Below, in pieces: positions 26,801-38,800 of a stretch of DNA of 64,000 bases; position 1 is the first letter of the stretch; the number at the start of each line of letters is the position of its first letter. The notes beneath the pieces were generated by a model that saw only the letters and a program-made list of their open reading frames with translations, did not search any database and was not told the origin of the DNA. The translations under genes were made by a program, and so were the position numbers. The DNA lies in the NCBI RefSeq assembly GCF_041381155.1, contig NC_091147.1, positions 13,788,318 to 13,852,317 on the forward strand, in the 5' to 3' direction. This DNA comes from Argopecten irradians (taxonomy: Eukaryota; Mollusca; Bivalvia; Pectinida; Pectinidae).

Positions 26801-29800
26801 GACTACGTAATCTACCAATTATGGTAGGTATCATCCCAGATATTCCAGAGGCTACTATCACTGCCGTCATATGGACTATGTCATAGCAAAACTGGAGCCT
26901 TTGTGTGCACCAACAGAGGAACCAGGTAGTGTGTTTCTTTGATGTACGTATAAGAAATTGAATAACGGTACATCATATGGCTTTCAAGTTGGACGTCACT
27001 CTTACTTAACCTTCAGACTAGGTGTCTGTAGTTCCGTGATTGGCCAGTTTGGCTGTGACATAGTCCAGGGTTGGGTATAACGGCAGTGATAGTAACCCCT
27101 GGGATATCGAGGGTGGGTAAGTATAGAATTAGTAATATCTTAAAACCTTTTGATTCAAAATTGTAGTCGTCTGAGAAAACATTAACTTTCAAGTAATCTT
27201 ACACTATTCTGGCACAAACTGTAATTAATTTATGTGGTGATTAAGTAATATGTGTATTCTAAAATTTGAAGATGTAAGTATTTAAGCCAACGTCAGCAGA
27301 GATAATGAAGAATAGAAATTCTTTATTTACCTCAATCTGATATATACAGACAAAATATCATCACGTGAATTTATTTTATATCAGTAAGCAATTTTCTGAT
27401 CAATCACATGTGAAATATTTCACTTTCCACTATTTTCAAAATCGATTTATTTCCCTTTAAATACTAACAGTTGAGACAATTGTATATTTATTTTTCAGGT
27501 CGATGAAATCATTGAGAGATTAGAAAATGCCATCAGATATCAACATACACACCACAGATCTGCAATAGTAGGTATTGTTTTCTCTCTCGTACCTACAGGT
27601 GTAATACTGGCTTGTCTTATACCTATAGGTGTAATACTGGCTGGTCTCTCATACCTACAGATGTAATAATGGCTTGTCTCATACCTACAGGTGTAATACT
27701 GGCTGGTATCATATCTACAGGTGTAATACTGGCTGGTCTCATACCTACAGGTGTAATACTGGCTGGTCTCATACCTACCGGTGTAATACGAGCTGTTCTC
27801 ATACCTACAGGTGTAATACTGGCTGGTCTCATACCTACAGGTGTAATACTGGCTGGTATCATATCTACAGGTGTAATACTGGCTGGTCTCATACCTACAG
27901 GTGTAATACTGGCTGGTATCATACCTACAGGTGTAATACTGGCTGGTATCATACCTACAGGTGTAATACTGGCTGGTATCATACCTACAGGTGTAATACT
28001 GGCTGGTCTCATACCTGCAGGTGTAATACTGGCTGGTCTCGTACTAACCGGTGTAATACTGGCTGGTCTCGTACCTACATGTATAATACTGGCTTGTCTC
28101 ATACCTTCATGTGTAACACTGGCTTGTCTCATACCTACAGGTGTAATACTGGCTTGTCTCATACCTACACGTGTAATACTGGCTGTTCTCATACCAACAG
28201 GTGTAACACTGGCTGGTCTCATACATACAGGTTCAATACTGGTTGTTGTCATACCTACACGTGTAATACTGGCTGTTCTCATACCAACAGGTGTAACACT
28301 GGCTGGTCTCATACATACAGGTTCAATACTGGTTGTTGTCATACCTACAGGTGTAATACTGGCTGTTCTCATACATACAGGTCTACTCCAACGGCTAAAC
28401 CTGGCATGATCTTAAATGGCCCTGGTTGTTAATGAAACGTTCAACTTATCAAACTATTCATTTTTTTATTTAGGATTATGTGTTTCCTTCTCTATCTTTG
28501 CTGTCGATCATGCTTTTGAACACTCAAATGGCTATTGAATGAAAATCAGCAAACTCAGATTTATTTAGGAATTTCATCTTCTTTTTTCACCCTGTTTGGG
28601 AGAGGATATTGAACAAACTTTTAAAATTAATGTTATTATCGTTATGTTTATGCTTTGTTTGCATTTGTTTTTGCTTCATTTTTTTCTTTCAACATGTCTT
28701 TTTGGTATACATTTATTTAATAGCCATACCTTTTATTTTGTTTAGGAAAATGTGCCCAAACAGATTGATGCATTTTTAAAATCGGAACCCACATATCTGA
28801 TATTATATAAACCATTTAATGGGTCATTAGATGGAATGACACATATTTCAGACGAAACAAAGTAAGTAAAAATTTATTACTGTTGAAATAAAATCAAGAT
28901 TGAAACTTTTAACGCCTTTCCTCTTCTTATCTATACAATATACTTGTACATGAACTGCCTTTTACACTGTCTTATATATACAACAACCATTAAGACGTAC
29001 ACATAAAATTGAACTTTAGCATATTTGTTATTATTTAACGTTATTCCATCAAAACATTATCTTTAAAGATGCTCCACCGCTGACAAACGGTATTTTTTTC
29101 ACTATCAAAAACAGGGGCAGACGATTTAGTATTTTTCTTCAGTTACAAAAGTTACTTACTTTATACCATTACCACCATCGAAAAGTTTGAGCTTCTAATT
29201 TTACTTTAAGTTAAAAATATAAAAAATAATTGCATCCCGAAAAAAAATTGTGGCACTATATCCTATATGGAATGAAGTACTGATTGCGCACGCACCAAAG
29301 GCAAACGGAATTATTTCATATTATTTTTTGTGTTAATTAGACATATATATATACACACGATTAAACACCAATTATTGTTCAAATCATGAATATCATTTAT
29401 GTTCTGTCGGCGGTTGAGCATCTTTAAAATTATTTTTACTTTCGATTTTAAAGAATTTAAAAAACAAATGAATCATTTTTACAGACTTGAGTGGCGATCT
29501 CTCGCAAGAACCTACTGCTCAAACATCATGGATGCCTTTCTAAAGTTAAAGCACTTCATAATTGAAGTAAGTGTCGCCTATACCTTTCTATTTAAAGCTT
29601 AAAGTGAACAGTCGGGCAAGGATGGCTAAAGTCGGTAAAAATGGTGTGAATGTATCCAGTATAATTTCTTATGAAATAGAAAAATAAAATCTCTCGTCAA
29701 AATCTGTCTGCGTACGAAGAAATTAATTTAAAGTATGGGAATTCTAAATCGTCCTCCCGGCTCACTATGTCCTTGGTTACATTTCCACACAGCCTCGCTT

Positions 29801-32800
29801 TCAATGCTTTCAAGTTTTCTTTACTTTAATGGTCAGAACTGGGAAACTAAGCAGAACTTGACCGTCGTATTAATATGTGAGAACTTTTGGAAGGCCAATG
29901 AACGCATTTAGACTGGTTTTCTTTGCCCGACTATTCACTTCAATGTTTTCATATTTGCAGTACGTGTTCATGAATGATATGATATTGCAATATAACAACC
30001 ATTATTGTCAAGCTGCTAATGAGCAACATGTTTGGTTAAGGCTATCTCCCAAACAAAAAATGCATTCATTTCAACTTTATATGATTTCTCCCAGAAATAC
30101 ATGGACAACACCAGGAAGCATATTGGGGTAGGCGCATGGAGAGAAGGGAAAGATTTCTACCGCGCATGTCTTAAGTTCCATTTATCAACAGATATGACCC
30201 CTGAGGAAGTTCATAGCATAGGAATGGCCGAGGTAGCCAGGATAATGAAACGAATGAAAAAGGTAACACAGCTATTTTGAAATTGATTATGTTTTTATTG
30301 ACTTAATCATTTACGTAATCAGTCTATTAATGTAGCTGTTTGTGGTTTCGACAACAGCGTAAATTGTTTCATAGTCCTAAAATAATTTAAAATTTTGAGA
30401 AGATTATCGTTTGAATTTTTATATTATGGATATATGACATAAAAACCTGAGTGTTCTCTCATCATAAACCGCGAAACGATTACAGTTTGTGATGAGAGTA
30501 TACACCGAGTTTTGTGAGTTTTATGTTATATCTCCATAACATAAAAACACACATTCAAGTTAATCCTTTAATATCATAAAAGGTATTATTTTATTTAAAA
30601 AAAAACAACTAAATTTTTAGTATAGGGGCTGTCATCTTTTAACCATTGGTCATTAGATTACACACTGTATGCCTACGTCTTTTGGCGAAATGAAACCTTA
30701 ATGCAAAGTCGGCTTTAGTTAGATTGATACAGTGACGTATTCGTGCATTCGTAACGAATGTTGTACTACCGTCATTCAGAAAACACAGTCAGTGTGATTT
30801 AGCGCAAAACATCTCACGCGAAAAGCGGGAAATACGATTACCACCGAGAAATGTATATTTTTGTACGTTTATAGTAGATAATAGATAAATGAAAAAAGCC
30901 ACAGAAAATATTATGGCCGATAGTATTATTGGTTGTCATTAATTTCCAGGTATTTTTTTTTCATTTTCCAACACTTGGTTTAGTACTCGGTATCCCCGGC
31001 GTAACATTAACTGATATATAAATATAACTAAGTATTTAACTGATGTTAAGTGTTATATATATATATATAGTTTACCGTTCCGTTTGACCTGTTACATAAG
31101 TTCCGAAATTACCAAAGCAACCGTCCATTGCAGGTCGGTTGGGCTGCCGCGGTCGAATGGTGATTCGCGTAGACGAGCTACCCAATCCGAGGTTTACATA
31201 CAACATATAATCTTCCATATTTTTCTAAAACTCGCCAATGATGTTAACAACGAAATGCCGTTAAAAACAATAATCACTTGTCTTTTTGTCTTACTTATGC
31301 CTAACAGGTTAAGAAGAAACTTGGATACAAAGGGAGCGATCGAGAGTTCTTTGATACACTGAAATCAAACCATAGTTCAAAGCATATAAACGCTGTGAGT
31401 TATCAGTTTGCTATATTTTTGTTTATCTTTTTCAAAATTATATTTGTCCGATTATTTTGTGTTTTCATGAAGTCTTTGTCTGTCAGAGCCACCAGAGGAT
31501 TTTTCATATGGTTATTTGTTGATGGTTTACAGTGACTGTGACCACTCCAGTACTTTGCAGTTCATGTGGGAGGCAACTATTCCGTCTTTGCATATTACTT
31601 CTTGACAGATAACGAATATGACGTCTTTATTTTGCGAGCAAAATAAATCGCTTTCTCTGAAACATGTGACATATGGAATAAAAAATCTTACAACAATCAG
31701 CATCAAAGTTCAAGGGCAGATAACTCTGTAAATATGCAAATACAGAATAGTATTACTCATATCCGCCTTGTCCTGTCACACCCAGTCTAGGCATGTTCTT
31801 ATTTCAGAGGACGATGGACTTATATCTAACATACATGTCGGATTGTTTTATACTGTATTTTTTTTTATTATTCACGTATGTAATTTTTCGCCTCTATATT
31901 TTTTCAACATATTTGCTAATACATAAATTCGCGTTCATCGGTTCTACTGACAATCATACATTCATACATATGTATTTATAATTAATCGCGTAACATCTGA
32001 ATTTGTGTTCGAGCTCTCTCGTGAATATAATGTGATTTACAGTAATACAGTTTACATCGATTAAAACATATTTTATTGTGATATTTTGTATAGAATGGGA
32101 TTGGGAACAAGTTTTCCCCAACTCGTATGAAGCCAACTCCCCTTTACAGTTAACCGTTGACACACCAAGTGTTTTCTTCTTACATTCTGGTTTAATTCTG
32201 TTGGCAGGAGGACGTTTTAATCGAATATCGTTCAATGTATAAATATCGAATCAAACCGGAATTATCAAAGTATTTTGAGAAACTCCCTGATGCACCTCTA
32301 AAGTAAGTATTTGGATTTCCAGGTTTGACCTTAAATTGCTGTTTATCGAAGGATATATAGGATATTTTTTTCATTTTATCTAAATGTCATCATTTAAATT
32401 TTGTATCAGCAAAATATATTGCCATCGTTCTTTTGTTCTCAATATAATTTGGGTATGCAATGACGTACATAATGTCTTGCTAGGAATAAGTTTAGTCAAT
32501 ACATTTCCTGTGTATAGGACAGGGGAAGCAACTCTAAGTTTTTATTCGGCACATATTGGAATTGAAGCAACTGTGGAGCCGGCGATTATCAGTCTAATGA
32601 AAATTAGACTTATTATTTCGCTTCACTACGATGCTTTTTGATATGGCTCTTATCAAGTATAATTAAAATTAGACAGCTACGATTATGCAAACATATTTAT
32701 TTTTAGTAGGGATTTTGAGTTGGGGTCATAAGCAATATTAGTGAAATATTTCAAATAATTTATAGTTGTTCATATATTTAATTTCTAGGATAACCTCGTT

Positions 32801-35800
32801 ACCGTTTGATGGCCCACAGGCTGTATATATGAGTGGTTCAATGGATGGGACGAGACCCGGAACATTCTACGTCAATACAAATAACCCGCAGAATTAGTAA
32901 GTACGAAGCACAGGGAATTTGTGTGTTTTTTAGGATGTCAGAAATCTATACAAAGGATAAGGACAAGAGAACCAACAAACTACCTGAAACATAGGGGGTA
33001 GGCGCGATTCCAAGACTCCGTCCAAGTATGGGACGGTTCATATTCGGGAAGGGCTATTTTTTCATATCCGGCGATTATCAGTCTAATTTAAATTAGACTT
33101 GTAATTCCGCTTCACTACGATGCTTTTTGATATGGCGCTTATCAAGTCTAATTAAAATTAGACAGCAGCGATTATACAAACATATTTATTTTTTTCGGTA
33201 GGAATTTGAGTATGGATCATAAGCAATATTAGTAAAATATTTTAAATAATTTGTAGTTGTTCATATATTTAATTTCTAGGATAACATCTTTACCGCTTGA
33301 TGGCCCACATGCAATAATCAACAAACTTAGTTAAGGGATTGTCAATAAGCAACAAACTTAGTTAAGGGATTGTCAATAAGCAACATACTTAGTTAAGGGA
33401 TTGTCAATAAGCAACATACTTAGTTAAGGGATTGTCAATAAGCAACATACTTAGTTAAGGGATTGTCAATAAGCAACATACTTAGTAAAGGGATTGTCAA
33501 TAAGCAACATACTTAGTTCAGCGATTGTCAATAAGCCACATACATAGTAAAGGGATTGTCAATAAGCAACATACTTACTTAACGGATTGTCAATAATTAA
33601 AATATTTAGTTAAGGGATTGTTAATAAGCAACATATTTAGTTAAAAGATTCTCAATAAGCAACTTATTTAAAGCTATACGTGCCGTAATTTTCATACTGA
33701 CGAACAAAACACAAATCGACATCTTTGCTATTCGGATTTATGTCTGCAACGCAACGATGTACTAGCGACTTTAAGCATCGTATCACTTAATCATTGTTAA
33801 TTGTTTTCAATTTCCACAGCCCCACATACACATACATGGCTTTGACGTTACACGAAGCGGAGCCCGGCCATCACTTTCAGGTTTGTGTCAATAATGGCTA
33901 ATTATTCAGATATATATCGTTCTGAATGAAATGATGTTTTATTTTCGTAATCTTGAATAATCCTAATCCTAACATGATATTTTGAATCATCGCTAGTACA
34001 TTTTTAAGATGATAAAAATTGATCTCAGTATAGATCTAAAAATTGATCTCAGTATAAATCCGATATGCTAGACAAACGAAAAATGCAGGAATTTTTTTTA
34101 TTGTGAACGTGTTTTAGTTATCCCAGTACAGTATATCGTCAAAACCGACTATTGTCTAATCCGGACCTCTATGTAGTCTGGCGTAAATGTATAGAATGGT
34201 GCTTCATAATGTATAATAATCAACTCAACACCTCTAGAATAAGGAAACCTGGCGGTTTAGACTAATACGCTTTACTTATTTTCAACCTTGATATGGTTTA
34301 AAGTCTCACAGATTACTACTGCGAGATCGGTGGCGCTATAATGTAACAATACACAATGTCATTGAGCGCAAAAGGCTTTAATATTAGAATATTTCCACAA
34401 TCGGGAACAGTTTACGTACACGGTTAAAAGATAAAGCAGTATTTTATCCAATAAGAATTTATTTGGGTGTTTTAACTCTCAAACGACAGCTCCTTACGTA
34501 TTTCGTCTCTGTATATTACAGAGTTACCTCCCTTGTGGGTAGACATCGATTGTTACGTCATTATTTTGTGAGCGCAATTCACGCCGTTTCCTCCAGACTG
34601 TTTTACCGGCTTTAGTATCGATTCTCTGCGTTAGGCTGCGTTCACAAATACTAATTTAATTTTGTATTTTCGGAGGGAAGCCTAGCGAGGAGTAGAAAAA
34701 CTACGGCAGACAATCCAGTATATCTCCGAAAAAGTCAATCTCTCCCAGAGTGCATCGCGGTCTTCACAATGAACCCTGGGAGAGATTGCGAAAAAGTATG
34801 ACACATTACGTCACAATTAATACCTACCCGCAAGGGCATATAACTCTGTAATATGCAAATACAGAGTAGTTTTGTTCTATCATTTTATTATTTAATGTAG
34901 ATAAGTTATGCCGCTCAATCAGATCTTCCGAAGTACCGACGACATCTGGAGATCAGAAAATATTTCCAGGTGCCCTTCAATTTCCCATTCTACACCGCTT
35001 ATGTTGAGGTACGTATGTCATGAAAACTGATATAACTCATTTTGTTTAAACGAAATGTGTTTAATCATTTCCCTTTAAAAGTGCTGCCTGGTGCCTTTGG
35101 CAGCATGTTTCAGTGATATAGCACTATAAACTGATAATTGGTTTCCCATTGTAATAAAGAAATCATCATCGGACTTAGATACGGAAAACATCATGATTTT
35201 GGCAATACTCTCCAAATTAATTTTGAACATTTATATGACTTTAATTTCTCAATTTGAAAAATATCATAATTTTGGCAATACTGCCCATATTCATTTTGAA
35301 CATTTATATGATTTTAATTTCTCAATTTGAAAATTCCAGCATAGATCGATGTCACTAAAAAGATTGGTTTGTTTGTTTGTTTGGTTAATAAAAGTCCTAT
35401 TAACAGTCAGGGTTATGTAATGACGGCCTCCCTTGTATGCAGCATGTAGCGTGTATGTAGTGCGAGGTGGGTGTTTCGGGAGACTGCGGTATGTTCTTGT
35501 TGTGTCTTTTTGTAGGGTAGTACCGTTGTCCTATTTAATTATATTTGTGACTCGTTTTGTTTTGCAGGGCTGGGGATTATACGCTGAATATCTTGGAGAG
35601 GAGCTAGGATTGTATGAAGATGACTTTGAAATGTGAGTTCATCCCCCTCAATGATCGAACTAGAACTGCCGCCACCAGAGTGGCCGACTAATACCCCCGC
35701 TGCACAAATTTTGTAAGAACTCCATTAATAGGGACATTGCAGAACTCTATATTGTTTACACAACTCACCTTTATGTAAGGGTTCTGTGTACCACATTTTA

Positions 35801-38800
35801 TCCAAATCTGTTAAGTAGTTCAGGAGGAGATCGGCGACAAAGTTGTGGCTATAGACACGCAGACAGACGGATGGACAGACGGACAACCGATTCCAGTATA
35901 CCCTCTTAAATTCGGTGCGGGGGCAGGGGGAATAGTATATATAGCTCCTTTAATGATATTCCCAAAAAACATATTTTGTCTAAAATAATTGGTAATATTT
36001 TCATTAATATATTTGTTTTTTTTTTACACATTTACGAATCACTTTTATTTGAACTTACAGGATTGGACGCTATAGTTTTGACATATTCCGAGCATGTCGG
36101 CTTGTTGTAGATACAGGGATCCACTATTTCAAGTAAGTAGGGGAGCAGGGATTGTTTTACCATGTCATTAAGTAACGCAATCAATTATATAACAAATGAC
36201 CCAGAAAAAAAGTTTGATACATCACAAACCTCGATTCATAAAACTTCGATTCATACATGGGTTTGTAAGTAATGTTATATAATAAAGAATTTCGGGACCA
36301 AGCAAAAAGTTCGGTACAGCGAGAAATTCGATTAATCGAAGTTCGAATCATCGAGGTTTGATTGTAGCTTGTAATGTATGAATGATACGCAAAACTAATA
36401 ATAAAGTCGTAAGCGAACAACGAGAATGTCATAACCAGTATGAGACGCAGACGTTAAAAAATGTGACATCGCAACTGCAGCAGTGCATCGCAAACATAAG
36501 AAAAGAGTCAGTTTCGAAAATCAATCCAATACTTTAATACAGTTTCAGTACAAGGACAGTCAATGTAAGAAATCGAGAGTGGTTTGATCTTAAAGTGTTG
36601 TCAGGCCGCCCACTCTCTCTAAGACTGGCTTTCTGGCGAGACGCTTAGGGAATCAACCAAATAAATAACCGTGTAATATAAACGAGTGATACGAGCTCGT
36701 CGGACGACGGTCCGGTACAACGAATTGGTGTCATCCTTTTCGGACAAAACCCATAACTACTATATTCAGACTTACTGAAAGTCAGTCGAAGGCCAAATGT
36801 ACAATTAAAATGTAATATTACTAATTGATTACTAATAAAGAAAAAACTGCAAAATCACATAGTCATTCATTAACAATTCACTTAAAACCAATTAACGTCA
36901 CGATATGTCGGATCTTTCTTTTGTTACACAATCAAGTTAACATCATACAGTTGTGTTATTTACACGTCAATAACATTGGACCTATCTAAAACACGCAGAT
37001 CAATTGAAAACATTGAAATTCCAAATCATATAGCAATGCCATTCAGCAGGTACAATATATAGCTGTACTCATACCATCCAATGTCACGAAAATTGAACAA
37101 ATGCAATACATAACCACCGGGGAGCTGATGGCATCATTGTTTTTAGACAGGAGCTCTAGTCATGCACATAATACGGTCAATGATTTTTGAGTTGTTCTAG
37201 ACAAAAGTTGTTTTACTCCACTAGTAAGGATCAGAGTTCGGCATACAAGACGTTCGAACACAATGTGTAATGGCGGACAGCGACATTTTATATACATTTC
37301 AACACATTGGGTTTTTTTGCATATCACCAACTAAAAACCAACAAACTGCACTTTCATTACAACTGGTTTGTTTCCGAAATATGTGCAAATTTTAACGTAC
37401 TCTTAGACTGAATTGTCCTTTTTAGCATTCGAAAAATTAGACATTTTATTGATACACTCGATAAATCAAACACTAGATTGACTCATTCAATATATAAAAT
37501 ACTAGGCCAAAACATTCAAGTAATCAAACACAACATTGACACATTCGCGGAATCAAACAATAGATGAGATTCTAATTATTGAGAAATCAAACATTACATT
37601 GACACATTAGGGGAATCAAACAATAGATTGAGAGACCAGGTGTTGAGAAACCAAACAATTGATTGACACATCCAGGAAATTAAACACAAAATTGACACAT
37701 TCGGGAAGTCAAACACTGGATGGAGATATTGAGAAAAACCAAATACTAGATCGACCCGATCAATAAATCAAATACTTTATTCATGGCACATTCGAGATAT
37801 CAAACACCAAATTGACATATTCGAGCGAAGACAAGAAGCGCCTTGATATCGGACAGAGGCTGTAAAGTATAAATAGTAACATCTTTATCTCCTATGACCA
37901 TGGTTCTCGTAGAGCTCCGGATTCAATTCCTATCTACCACAGTTACTTCCCTTTGTTGTACGCTGCTACCAATATACAGAGGGGATAAACCGAAGAGAAA
38001 TTACTGATATATAAAAATACAATTTCATGATGAACACTGCAATTCGCATGTCAACCCAGGTTAAGAAGGGTGTAAGTTGAATAACTTGTTGAAAAGAAAA
38101 GAAAGCTTTAATTCCATTTTCAATGTTTTAGCTGGACGAGGGACCATGCTATCGACTACATGCTGAATCACACTGCGTTACCGCGTGAGGCAATAGAGAA
38201 AGAAGCGGACAGGTATACTTTGTTACCGGGACAGGCGTGCGCGTACAAGATTGGGGAACTCAAGATCAGACAAATTCGAGACAGGGCACGGCAGCTCTTA
38301 GGTACATACTTTGCTTATATCCTATATATGGTACCGATTGTTACCTCATGATTTTCAGGGTTGCAACGCCATATTTTCCGACGTAATTTGTGTTCACAAA
38401 ATCCTAACGTCACCATTAATTCCTACCCGCAAGGGGAGATAACCATGTAATATGCAAAATAATTATTTTACAAGACAGGCTATGTACTATGAAATTTATC
38501 AAACGACTTCAATAATTTGCTATAGCCACGAGCATAAATCAATTGACATATATTATGAAACAGATGTGATAAATTTCGTATGACGTAGCCGTAATATACT
38601 GTATGATTGTTTAATGGAGTAGCGTTAAGCGCTTGCCTTATATCACTTAAAGTCCCGTTATATTTTTTTGTAATATATTTAATCGCAAACAAATATAATA
38701 AATTTTGCCAAGAGAGTTGATAAACTTATGGCGGCGTTATTTGTAAATTAAAAATGCCGTAGTTAATCAGGTTTGTAGCAATGACGGAAAAAATACCAGG

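Noticed and set aside
27612..28432. Open frames of about 250 codons on both strands in the 30-bp repeat as genes
   Set aside because: They are products of a 30-bp period lying inside intron 5, between exons whose phases and homology agree without them.
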